This document shows positions 1 through 7,118 of a stretch of 64,000 nucleotides of DNA, in pieces. Below the pieces are notes generated by a model, which was not told the DNA's origin, did not search any database, and was given only the letters and a program-made list of their open reading frames with translations. Origin of the DNA: Bacillus sp. EB01 (GTDB lineage: Bacteria > Bacillota > Bacilli > Bacillales > Cytobacillaceae); assembly GCF_000613125.1 (NCBI RefSeq), contig NZ_HG964497.1, positions 2,428,050 through 2,492,049 of the forward strand, read 5' to 3'. The position numbers and the translations under genes were made by a program. Position 1 is the stretch's first letter; every line of letters begins with the position of its first letter.

Positions 1-5
1 TGAGG

Positions 6-44
6 CATCTTTTTGTTAAAATCCTTATTGAACAAACGGGGGAG
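6..44 (+). repeat. dispersed terminator-tail repeat, copy 1 (tail part)
   Basis: A T-run is followed by a tail containing CTTATTGAACAAACGGGG. The same tail recurs at least a dozen times in the window, usually just after an accessory gene. The gene it would follow lies outside the window. Confidence 0.7.
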
Positions 45-130
45 CATTCCTGTAAAGGAAAACTAATTTTTATGTAGAATATTTTTCAGTAACAACTTTA
101 AGAACCACGATTTTGAAAAGGAGTGATGTT

Positions 131-396
131 ATGTATAGGTTATTTGGACTTTTAATAATTAGTTTATCATTACTTACTGCATCAATTTTATTGCAACTTG
201 CTATGTCGGCAGATCAACCTTTGCATCCTGGTTCTGTGTTATTAATTGTATTAATCTTAATCTTAGGCATTTAATGTTATTTCCTAAGAGTAAGAATCAA
301 AGTAAGAATAAAAAAGCAGAAGAAGGATTTGTATCCAACGAAGAAATAGAAGCAGAATTACTATTACTTAATTATAATCATAAAAACGAAAAATAG
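131..396 (+). pseudogene. small membrane protein gene split by a one-base shift
   Basis: The first frame (131-274, 47 residues) has a strong AAGGAG site and encodes an N-terminal hydrophobic stretch and most of a second one. It stops at TAA, which overlaps the ATG of a second frame (274-396, 40 residues) rich in Lys, Asn and Glu. Adding one T to the TTT run near 271 joins the frames so that the second membrane helix runs smoothly into a charged cytoplasmic tail. I read it as one gene of about 87 residues with a single-base deletion. A translationally coupled TAATG pair or a sequencing error is also possible. No family was recognised. Confidence 0.5.
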
Positions 397-470
397 GTGT
401 ACACATCATTCAGTATGGTAAGTGCAGTTTTAGTACCTGTCTAAAGAGGTAGCATTCTTTTTATAAGGCA

Positions 471-524
471 ATCTTTAGAAAGGATTTCCGCCCTTTTTGT
501 TGAATTCCGAATTGAACAAACGGG
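471..524 (+). repeat. dispersed terminator-tail repeat, copy 2
   Basis: The hairpin part is degraded, then comes CCTTTTTGTTGAATTCC and the ATTGAACAAACGGG tail. It lies downstream of the broken membrane gene at 131-396. Confidence 0.75.
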
Positions 525-641
525 CATATGAATGGAATAAGTTTAGAGGATACTCTTTATATAAGAAGTGTTCAAAGTTGAGGGTTACAGTATTTTTAAA
601 CTCCATTTTAATGTATAAAAGGGCTTGTATGAATAAATAAA

Positions 642-683
642 AGAACTAAGGAAACCTTTATTTGATAAGGTTTCCTTGGTTCT
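642..683 (-). terminator. rho-independent terminator
   Basis: Inverted repeat AGAACTAAGGAAACCTT / AAGGTTTCCTTGGTTCT with an 8-base loop and one mismatch, followed on the minus strand by a T-rich run. It sits directly after the VOC gene on the minus strand. Confidence 0.85.
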
Positions 684-688
684 AATGA

Positions 689-1063
689 TTAAACTTCCAC
701 TTCACTTATAAAAGCATGGGTATTGCCTTCTGTATCTTTAAAGAAAGTCATCCACGTTTCAACTCCGCCAATTTTGGCCACAACATGAGGTTCGTCAATA
801 AATGCTACTCCATTATTAGTTAATTGTTCGAAGGTTTCTTTAATGTTTACAACCTGAAAGTATATAACAGAGCTTGATTGTGAATACTCAGCTTTTTCAG
901 GCAAACTTAGAAGGATTCGTGTTCCATTACAATCAAAAAATGCCATTGTATCTGTTGAAAAAAGCAGGGGTAGTCCAAGCTCCTTATAAAATGTTATTGC
1001 CCTATTTATGTCTTTAACAGGCACCCCGATTTGATTTATCTTTTGAATGAAATTCGTGTTCAT
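689..1063 (-). CDS. VOC (glyoxalase/bleomycin resistance) family protein
   Basis: 124 residues, the length of a single-domain vicinal oxygen chelate protein. The N terminus has the beta-alpha pattern IGVPVKDINRAITFYKELG, and the C terminus ends DTEGNTHAFISEVEV, where the late His and Glu sit where metal ligands usually lie. The early position that is normally His is not a metal-binding residue here, so metal binding is uncertain. The start is ATG behind AAGGAGAG. The NUDIX gene lies just upstream on the same strand, 29 bases away, so they may be co-transcribed. The substrate cannot be told; candidates range from antibiotic-binding proteins to small-molecule dioxygenase relatives. Confidence 0.8.
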   Translation of the reverse strand: MNTNFIQKINQIGVPVKDINRAITFYKELGLPLLFSTDTMAFFDCNGTRILLSLPEKAEYSQSSSVIYFQVVNIKETFEQLTNNGVAFIDEPHVVAKIGGVETWMTFFKDTEGNTHAFISEVEV

Positions 1064-1092
1064 AGAATCGCTCTCCTTAAATTTATTTTCCT

Positions 1093-1524
1093 TTAAAATT
1101 CTATGTAAAAAGGTTGTTTGCTTTTATCCAAACTGTATTCAATTCTTTGTCTGAAATTCTTGTGAGTTACCATTTCCAGAGCTTGCTCAATAGGATAAAA
1201 CCCTACTTCCAAACTTTCTGGGGAAGTCGTTAATTGGCCGCCTATAGGTTTAGCCAAGAACAAGGTATTACAAATTGAGCGGTTCACATTTTGGAATACT
1301 CCACAAAATTTCAGCACCTCAATATCAATACCGGATTCCTCTTTCGTTTCCCTTATTGCAGCTTCTTTTAAAGACTCTCCTTCTTCCACTTGTCCGCCTG
1401 GCATTTCCCAACCTCTTCTAGGTCCCTTAATTAACAAGATTTCATTTTGTTCATTGATAACAATGGCAGCTGCGGAAATTATATGTTTTGGCGGCGAAAA
1501 AATATTCTGTGTGGTTTGAACCAA
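1093..1524 (-). CDS. NUDIX hydrolase
   Basis: 143 residues. A complete Nudix box GX5EX7REUXEEXGU is present at residues 44-66 (G44, E50, R58-E59, E62-E63, G65), the Mg-binding helix that hydrolyses a nucleoside diphosphate linked to another moiety X. The protein is otherwise minimal, with no recognition domain, so the substrate is unknown. The start is TTG behind GAGGGA. It precedes the VOC gene on the minus strand, likely as a two-gene unit. It belongs to the accessory zone rich in acetyltransferases. Confidence 0.85.
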   Translation of the reverse strand: MVQTTQNIFSPPKHIISAAAIVINEQNEILLIKGPRRGWEMPGGQVEEGESLKEAAIRETKEESGIDIEVLKFCGVFQNVNRSICNTLFLAKPIGGQLTTSPESLEVGFYPIEQALEMVTHKNFRQRIEYSLDKSKQPFYIEF

Positions 1525-1869
1525 TTCATTCCCTCATTTCTATAAAATTTATAGAGTGTTCTTCCATAAAAGTTATTTATTGGAAAATTATGATAATTTG
1601 AGTTTAACATAAGCTGAATCTGCTGACTAGTATCACTAGGTCCTAATGTTAATATTCAACCAACGACTTTTGAACCGCATAAGAATTATTAGGCTAAAAA
1701 GAAGGAGTTCCATCTCTTGTAAAGAAATCTATAAGAAATAAAAGGTGGAGAAGGGAACGCATCACAAAACGTTGATCCATGGCTGAAGAAACAATTTGAG
1801 GTATAAGAAAATTAACGGGCTAGTATTGAAGTATCCTATTTGGATAGTAGTTCTCAAAGGAGATTACGG
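1525..1869. other. intergenic stretch without a clear gene
   Basis: It separates the divergent NUDIX and GNAT genes. A short open stretch rich in Lys and Arg codons (about 1718-1777) lacks a ribosome binding site and looks like decayed coding sequence. I see no convincing promoter or structure. Confidence 0.4.
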
Positions 1870-2397
1870 ATGATTATTAGGCAAGCAAAGCTTAAAGATG
1901 CTAAAGGGATCGCTAGAGTTCATCTGGATTGTTGGAGGACGACCTATAAGAATATAGTACCTGACGAGTATTTGGAAAAGCTTTCTTATGAAAAGCGGAC
2001 AGAGTTATGGAGGAATAATATTTCCAGGTCTGATAACTATGTTTTTGTGGCGGAAACAAAGGAAGGCCAGATTATTGGATTTGCTGATGGCGGAAAAAGA
2101 GTGACTAATGAATTAGAATTTGATCATTCCGGGGATGTTACATCAATTTATATTCTGGAACACTATCAGGGGCATGGGATTGGGAGAAGGATGCTTGATC
2201 CATTATTTAGAACCTTTGTTAAACTGGGTTATCAAACAGTATTTGTGGAAGTACTTGAAGACAATAAATCCAAGTTTTTTTATGAAAAACTGGGTGCACT
2301 ACTCTACACGTCAACGCCAATTGAGATTCACGGGAAATCGTTGCAATTGCTTACTTATCAATGGACAGAATTCGATCCGATTTTAAATCATTCTTAG
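1870..2397 (+). CDS. GNAT family N-acetyltransferase
   Basis: 175 residues from the ATG at 1870, chosen because AAAGGAG lies 7 bases upstream; an open frame extends to a TTG at 1840 but without a binding site. The acetyl-CoA pyrophosphate loop is visible as YQGHGIGRRML, followed by FVKLGYQTVFVEVLEDN and a C-terminal FYEKLGA segment typical of GNAT motif B. It transfers acetyl groups to an unknown amine. It faces a convergent membrane hydrolase gene and shares a terminator hairpin at 2409-2444. Confidence 0.87.
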   Translation: MIIRQAKLKDAKGIARVHLDCWRTTYKNIVPDEYLEKLSYEKRTELWRNNISRSDNYVFVAETKEGQIIGFADGGKRVTNELEFDHSGDVTSIYILEHYQGHGIGRRMLDPLFRTFVKLGYQTVFVEVLEDNKSKFFYEKLGALLYTSTPIEIHGKSLQLLTYQWTEFDPILNHS

Positions 2398-2408
2398 CCA
2401 TACAAAAA

Positions 2409-2444
2409 TCCATTCAGGAAGGAAAATAATACTTCCTGGATGGA
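2409..2444 (-). terminator. rho-independent terminator between convergent genes
   Basis: TCCATTCAGGAAG / CTTCCTGGATGGA stem with a 10-base loop. The minus strand then runs into TTTTT, so it ends the membrane hydrolase transcript and may also act on the GNAT side. Confidence 0.75.
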
Positions 2445-2467
2445 CCTCTGTGTACTTACGAGCTAAG

Positions 2468-3094
2468 CTAAATTTCCTTAGATGATAGTGGCAAGAATAG
2501 CTTAACCCCGCGTTTATTGAAGGGCAGTATTTTTAAATCAGCTAACAGGTGGCCTACATAACCAGCTAAACAGGTGTAGAAAACACCTTTGATTCCGAGC
2601 GAAACCTCTAAATGGTTAGCTATGATTCCGAAAAAAATTACTCCAAGAATCGAATGAGTATAGCTCCGGTGAGAGGAAAACGAAGCAATTACTATGTAAA
2701 TTCCCAGCAATATCAACCACAGTTCTTCTAAAGACAGTCCTCCTATCAGAACTGCAATTCCGGTAATCGTCAACATATGTTTTTGCTTAATAAGTGATGC
2801 GATTAAAACAATGAAAAGTCCAATTCCTATACCTTGCCACTTTTCGACCGCTGTTTTTTCAAAGAAACTATAAAGCACCATGAGGAAGCCAATAATCATC
2901 GCAGAAAAACGTATGACCTTATGAGATAAGGTGATCCTTCCTCGTAGCTTCCCGTCAATATCCAAATCAGGAATTAATCCCGAAACCGCACCCATGCCGA
3001 CTAATATAAGCGTAGCAGACGGAGAGGCTTGAACTGTATTAGCAACGATAAACCCTGTTGTTGATCCAATTACTGCATGTGATGTCCCATTCAA
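2468..3094 (-). CDS. YdjM-type membrane metal-dependent hydrolase
   Basis: 208 residues with about five hydrophobic segments. Putative metal-binding motifs are spread as in the YdjM/LexA-regulated membrane hydrolase family: an N-terminal TSHAVIG, then GLIPDLDIDG, then HRSYTHSILG, and GHLLADL near the C terminus. Together these supply His and Asp residues for a metal site at the membrane face. Family members are linked to membrane or phospholipid processing, but no substrate is established. The start is TTG with AGGAG 11 bases upstream, a loose spacing. No LexA box is visible upstream. Confidence 0.78.
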   Translation of the reverse strand: MNGTSHAVIGSTTGFIVANTVQASPSATLILVGMGAVSGLIPDLDIDGKLRGRITLSHKVIRFSAMIIGFLMVLYSFFEKTAVEKWQGIGIGLFIVLIASLIKQKHMLTITGIAVLIGGLSLEELWLILLGIYIVIASFSSHRSYTHSILGVIFFGIIANHLEVSLGIKGVFYTCLAGYVGHLLADLKILPFNKRGVKLFLPLSSKEI

Positions 3095-3344
3095 TTTAAT
3101 ACAACTCCTAAAATCATGTTTGTAAGGTTAGAAAGCAATAGTCCTATTCTACAACAAAACATCTGTTCTGTTTAGGCTTTTTTAAAACTTTACTAACATT
3201 ATAGCTAAATAGAAAAAACTGCCCGGCAGCAATAGGTTTGGATACCTATCAAGTTCTGATTAAATATCGTGGCAGTTGAATAAGCAGGATAATTTATTTG
3301 AAAATGGAATTAAATATTTTTACTTATTTTAAGGAGATGACTTT

Positions 3345-3851
3345 GTGATTAACGTAAAACGGGCAGAATTACATCATATCGAAGGAATTTCAAAAGTCTG
3401 TTCTGACGGATATAGAGATACATATAAGGAAACCCATTCATCTGAATATATCGATAGAATAATTAGTGAGTTTTATAATTACGATCGAATCCGTGGAGAA
3501 ATTAATTATTCTGGGGATGGTTGGGATGGTTGGTTTGTGGCTCTAGAGAATGGAGAAGTTTTGGGGGCTATTGGTGGCGGGATGTTGGATAAAGATAAGG
3601 GAGAAGTTTATGTATTATATCTAGATCCCAATCGACGTGGAGAAGGTATCGGCACGCTTCTTTTACAAACCCTTACAGAAGTACAAAAGACCAAAGGAGC
3701 AACCGAACAGTGGGTTTCAGTAGGAAAAGGAAATCAAAAGGGTATCCCGTTTTATGAGGCTAGGGGTTTTCAGTTTATAAAAGAGCAAGAGAGCTTTGCA
3801 AATAATGAAGATGAGAATTATGTATCGTTAAGATATTGTCGTACACTATAA
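3345..3851 (+). CDS. GNAT family N-acetyltransferase
   Basis: 168 residues starting at GTG with AAGGAG 8 bases upstream. The CoA loop reads NRRGEGIGTLLLQ, preceded by a beta strand VYVLYLDP, and motif B is IPFYEARGFQF. An N-terminal segment with CSDGYRDTYKETHS resembles the substrate-side helix of the GNAT proteins nearby. It is preceded by an untranscribed-looking gap of about 250 bases and followed by a degraded repeat copy. The acceptor substrate is unknown. Confidence 0.86.
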   Translation: MINVKRAELHHIEGISKVCSDGYRDTYKETHSSEYIDRIISEFYNYDRIRGEINYSGDGWDGWFVALENGEVLGAIGGGMLDKDKGEVYVLYLDPNRRGEGIGTLLLQTLTEVQKTKGATEQWVSVGKGNQKGIPFYEARGFQFIKEQESFANNEDENYVSLRYCRTL

Positions 3852-3885
3852 ATTGCTGTTAAAAATCACTTAAACCAGACGGGGC

Positions 3886-3930
3886 ATTGATCAAAGAAGG
3901 ATTAACCCCCTTATTGTTGAATTCCTAATT
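3886..3930 (+). repeat. dispersed terminator-tail repeat, copy 3
   Basis: The sequence has a GATCAAAGAAGGATTAAC hairpin remnant and then TTGTTGAATTCCTAATT. It sits between two GNAT genes. The GGGGCA fragment just before it (about 3880) matches the end of the tail of another copy. Confidence 0.7.
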
Positions 3931-3986
3931 AAGAGGAAGGTCTAACGACTAATCTATCAATTTCTTAAGTTAGGAGGGGAATACAT

Positions 3987-4466
3987 ATGAATATCACCTT
4001 GCAAAAATTTGATTCAACTGATTTTAATAAATACTTCCTGCTTGTCTCGAATGAACAAGTAATGAGTATGATTACTGAGCATTCAATCCCATTAGAAGAA
4101 GCACAAGAAAAATTTAAAAAGATAATAAACCGAAATAAAAAGCACGAAACATTCGGCTCTTACAAGGTTTATAATTACACAAAAGAGTTTATCGGACTTG
4201 GTAGTTTAATTTTGAATGAAGAAAAGAATGATGAAGCAGAATTAGGATACATGCTGCTCCCAGAGTATTGGGGTAAAGGATACGGTAGAGAGATTGCAGA
4301 GGTGCTAATAAATAAAGCCAAAAATACAAATGTAAATCGTTTAACAGCAATTATTGATCCTAATAATATTCCATCAAGAAAAATATTGATTAAAAGTGGA
4401 TTTCATTCAGAAAAAGTATGTGAAATCGACGGATTATCCGGGGAAATTTTGATAAGAACAATATAA
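3987..4466 (+). CDS. GNAT family N-acetyltransferase (ribosomal-protein acetyltransferase-like)
   Basis: 159 residues from an ATG with AGGAGGGG upstream. The arrangement AELGYMLLPEYWGKGYGREI followed by DPNNIPSRKILIKSGF is that of the RimJ/RimL-like branch, in which the CoA loop is WGKGYG and the Asn-Ser-Arg motif follows. Only 23 bases separate it from the next GNAT gene, with a good binding site between, so the two are likely co-transcribed. The substrate is not predictable; members of this branch acetylate N termini or small molecules. Confidence 0.86.
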   Translation: MNITLQKFDSTDFNKYFLLVSNEQVMSMITEHSIPLEEAQEKFKKIINRNKKHETFGSYKVYNYTKEFIGLGSLILNEEKNDEAELGYMLLPEYWGKGYGREIAEVLINKAKNTNVNRLTAIIDPNNIPSRKILIKSGFHSEKVCEIDGLSGEILIRTI

Positions 4467-4489
4467 TACCTCATCAAGGAGGGGGATGT

Positions 4490-4954
4490 ATGGAAAAAGA
4501 AATCCAGTTTAGAATAGCTGCTGAACAAGATTTGGATAGAATTGTTGCTATGCTTGCTGATGATGAATTGGGAAGAATTCGAGAGCGTTATGAACAACCA
4601 CTTCCAGAAAGCTACTTAAAAGCATTTCAAGCTATCTCCTCTGATCCTAATAATGAGTTGGTAGTAGCTTATCAAGGTAATGAAGTGATTGGTGTACAGC
4701 AAATTACATTTACTCCTTATATAACACACCAGGGTGGATGGAGAGCCACTATTGAAGGGGTCAGAACAGCCTCCTCTTTACGTGGTATGGGAGTAGGAAC
4801 CGAACTTATAGCTTGGGCAATTCAACGAGCAAAAGAACGCGGTTGTCACTTAATTCAACTTACCACAGATAAACAAAGAGCAGATGCCTTACGCTTTTAT
4901 GAACGGTTAGGTTTTAAATCAACTCACGAAGGGTTAAAAATGAAATTAAAATAG
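4490..4954 (+). CDS. GNAT family N-acetyltransferase
   Basis: 154 residues, ATG behind AAGGAGGGGG. The CoA loop is SSLRGMGVGTELIAWAIQ, with a preceding strand ATIEGVRTASS, and motif B is ALRFYERLGF. It differs clearly in sequence from the GNAT gene 23 bases upstream, so the pair did not arise by recent duplication. The hydrophilic N-terminal half carries a DDELGRIRERYEQP segment typical of many Bacillus GNAT proteins of unknown substrate. Repeat copy 4 follows. Confidence 0.87.
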   Translation: MEKEIQFRIAAEQDLDRIVAMLADDELGRIRERYEQPLPESYLKAFQAISSDPNNELVVAYQGNEVIGVQQITFTPYITHQGGWRATIEGVRTASSLRGMGVGTELIAWAIQRAKERGCHLIQLTTDKQRADALRFYERLGFKSTHEGLKMKLK

Positions 4955-4970
4955 TTAGCTTTATTAACGG

Positions 4971-5032
4971 GTGTGCAGATCCAGGGAGGATTTACGCCTT
5001 TTTTTGTTGATTCTAAGTGAGGCAGTTTAGTT
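4971..5032 (+). repeat. dispersed terminator-tail repeat, copy 4
   Basis: GATCCAGGGAGGATTTACGCC hairpin, T7, then GTTGATTC and a degraded GAGGCAGTTTAG tail. It follows the GNAT gene and probably acts as its terminator. Confidence 0.75.
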
Positions 5033-5130
5033 AAATTACGGTTTTTTATGCTAATTATCACATTTTATCCACAGACATATGAGCGGATTGGAAATAAAAT
5101 GGATTTAAAAGCTATGGATGTGATAGTAAG

Positions 5131-5289
5131 ATGGAAAACCTTCCAGTACTATATCAAGGAAAAGAATACTTATTAATTGTTCAATATGCATCTGGATTTT
5201 GTGAAGTGATTGAAAAAGGGGATTCATCCAACAAAGTTGAACTAGTCCATTTTACCGAGCTTCGATTCAATAGCGAAACCGTTAAGTAA
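5131..5289 (+). CDS. small hypothetical protein (52 aa)
   Basis: The open frame encodes 52 residues with a beta-rich pattern: LPVLYQGKEYLLIVQYASGF, CEVIEK and VELVHFTELRF. The ribosome binding site is weak, and the frame is known only from its length, its composition and its position between two repeat copies. I do not recognise a named family. It could be a cassette-like accessory gene with a predicted soluble product. Confidence 0.5.
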   Translation: MENLPVLYQGKEYLLIVQYASGFCEVIEKGDSSNKVELVHFTELRFNSETVK

Positions 5290-5331
5290 TTTACGTTGCT
5301 CCTAAACAATCTTTTATTGGATTCTTACTAT

Positions 5332-5398
5332 GGCATAAAGTCTTTAGGGATTTATGCCTTTTTTGAATTTCTTATTGAACAAATGAGGGCAGGCTAAC
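5332..5398 (+). repeat. dispersed terminator-tail repeat, copy 5
   Basis: GGCATAAA / TTTATGCC stem followed by T6, then GAATTTCTTATTGAACAAAT and GGCAGGCTAAC. It is a complete terminator plus tail. The next copy starts only 9 bases later. Confidence 0.8.
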
Positions 5399-5406
5399 AA
5401 AAACAC

Positions 5407-5461
5407 GTGCGTTGATCCAGGAAGGATTAACCGAATTTCTTTATTGAACAAAGGGGGCAGG
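5407..5461 (+). repeat. dispersed terminator-tail repeat, copy 6
   Basis: GCGTTGATCCAGGAAGGATTAAC hairpin and a TTTCTTTATTGAACAAAGGGGGCAGG tail with the T-run damaged. It lies back to back with copy 5 with no gene between. Confidence 0.8.
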
Positions 5462-5513
5462 GAGTATAGTTCAACATGGTATTATCGATATCTGATAACG
5501 GAATTTAACGTTT

Positions 5514-5544
5514 AAAAGGCTGTCTTTCTTAAAGACAGCCTTTT
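5514..5544 (-). terminator. rho-independent terminator of the HxlR gene
   Basis: Perfect 14-base stem AAAAGGCTGTCTTT / AAAGACAGCCTTTT with a 3-base loop, overlapping the stop codon of the HxlR gene on the minus strand. Confidence 0.85.
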
Positions 5545-5896
5545 AAAGTTTTTCGGTTTTTTGTTTATTTTTTTGCATTTTATGCAACGTGTGCTTCGTT
5601 CCCCAATCATGCATTGCCTCTAAAATCGGTTCCAATGTCCTTCCGTAGTCTGTAATGGAATATTCTACTTTGGGAGGTACTTGTGGATATACGTATCGCT
5701 CAATAATATCCTCATCTTCTAATTCCCGTAATTGATTGGTCAGCATTTTTTGTGTAATTCCAGGAACACTTCTTTTTAGTTCACTAAATCTTTGAGTACC
5801 GTTCTTCAATAAATGCAATAAAATAAGCGGTTTCCACTTTCCAACTAATATACCTAAAGCATCTTCTACCTTACATAGTTCTGGTACTTTTTCCAC
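5543..5896 (-). CDS. HxlR family transcriptional regulator
   Basis: 117 residues, a single winged-helix domain. The diagnostic HxlR pattern is present: [20 protein letters not shown], then [21 protein letters not shown] as the recognition helix, then [16 protein letters not shown] in the wing. It starts at GTG behind GGAGGTG. It is divergent from the monooxygenase operon, with a 12-base perfect palindrome (5935-5946) in the shared promoter region, so it most likely controls that operon and itself. HxlR proteins often respond to electrophiles or quinones. A single early Cys, in ELCKVED, could be a redox sensor, as in HypR/YodB relatives. Confidence 0.9.
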   Translation of the reverse strand: MEKVPELCKVEDALGILVGKWKPLILLHLLKNGTQRFSELKRSVPGITQKMLTNQLRELEDEDIIERYVYPQVPPKVEYSITDYGRTLEPILEAMHDWGTKHTLHKMQKNKQKTEKL

Positions 5897-5934
5897 CTAT
5901 AACACCTCCAATAGTATCCTTTTGTATACTATAC

Positions 5935-5946
5935 CACTTTAAAGTG
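5935..5946. promoter_or_regulatory. candidate HxlR operator
   Basis: CACTTTAAAGTG is a perfect palindrome with GTA-containing flanks on both sides (GTATACTATAC left, CGTAC right). It lies between the HxlR gene and the divergent monooxygenase operon, upstream of a TATAAT at about 5974. Binding by HxlR is inferred from position. Confidence 0.5.
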
Positions 5947-6030
5947 CGTACTAACATTTAATGGTCTTACGGTTTATAATGACCTTGCAAACAAAAATTG
6001 TCAAGACTTTTTGGAAGGGAGGCAGGCTTT

Positions 6031-7086
6031 TTGGAAACGTATCGAATTGACCAAACCAAAGGAATGGAACTAGGGCTATACACGTTGGGAGACCTCTTTA
6101 CGGCTCAATCAACTAAAAAACCAATGACCGAGCACCAGCGAATGAAAGAGATGATTTCCATGGCAAAACTTGCAGAAGAAGCGGGCTTGGATGTATTTGG
6201 CGTTGGCGAAAGTCACCAAAAGTATTTCATCGCTTCATCCACTCCAACTATTCTTGGAACAATTGCTGGTGTTACAAAAAAAATTAAATTAATCAGTGCT
6301 TCCACTGTATTAAGTACATCCGATCCTGTCCGTGTTTATGAAGACTTTTCCACTTTGGATCTATTATCTGATGGAAGAGCAGAAATTGTTGCAGGCAGGG
6401 GATCTCGATACGGACCCTATGAGCTATTTGGCTTTGACCTGAATGACTATGACGAATTATTTGAAGAGAAATTTGACCTACTCGTTAGGTTAAATACCGA
6501 ACAGCCAATTTCTTGGAAAGGAAAATTTCGCCCTCCTTTAAGGAATGCTGAAATCTTCCCTAAACCCTTAAATGGGAAACTACCTATATGGCGTGCTGTT
6601 GGTGAGCACCACGCAAGTGCCATTCAAGCTGGAAGAATGGGTGTACCAATGCACATAGCAGCACTTTACGGAGCATCGAACGTATTCGAAAAGAGAGTTG
6701 ATGCATATCGCCGTGCCGCAACTGAATCAGGATTTGATCCGAAAAATCTGCCGATAGCTGTGGCGACGATGATGTATCTCGATAAGGATTCTAAAAAAGC
6801 ATTAAGGGACTACTTTCCTTATCTTAATCATACATTCACGCAGGCAAGGGGCACCCCTTTTCCAAAGGATCGTTACGCTGAAGCAAACAGCATTAAAAAT
6901 GCCATAATGGTGGGAAGCCCACAACAAATCATTGAAAAAATACTCTACCAGCATGAACTGTATCGACATAACCGATTTATAGTTCAGATTGACCATGGGA
7001 ACATGCCTTTTAGAAAAGTAATGGAAGTAATCGAGATGTTCGCTACTGAAGTCGCTCCAGCAGTTCGAAAAGCCACAAAAAATTAA
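6031..7086 (+). CDS. LLM-class flavin-dependent oxidoreductase A
   Basis: 351 residues from the TTG at 6031, behind AAGGGAGG; this start also gives exactly the length of the neighbouring paralogue. It is a bacterial luciferase-like TIM-barrel monooxygenase: ELGLYTLGDL at the N terminus, FGVGESHQ and the STSDPVRVYEDFSTLDLLSDGR core that holds FMN, and GSPQQIIEKILYQHEL near the end. It would use reduced flavin and oxygen on an unknown substrate. It is the first gene of an operon with a second LLM protein and an FMN reductase that could feed it FMNH2, and it is divergent from an HxlR regulator. Confidence 0.9.
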   Translation: METYRIDQTKGMELGLYTLGDLFTAQSTKKPMTEHQRMKEMISMAKLAEEAGLDVFGVGESHQKYFIASSTPTILGTIAGVTKKIKLISASTVLSTSDPVRVYEDFSTLDLLSDGRAEIVAGRGSRYGPYELFGFDLNDYDELFEEKFDLLVRLNTEQPISWKGKFRPPLRNAEIFPKPLNGKLPIWRAVGEHHASAIQAGRMGVPMHIAALYGASNVFEKRVDAYRRAATESGFDPKNLPIAVATMMYLDKDSKKALRDYFPYLNHTFTQARGTPFPKDRYAEANSIKNAIMVGSPQQIIEKILYQHELYRHNRFIVQIDHGNMPFRKVMEVIEMFATEVAPAVRKATKN

Positions 7087-7118
7087 ACGAACTTATAAAA
7101 AGAAAGGTAGTGACATAA

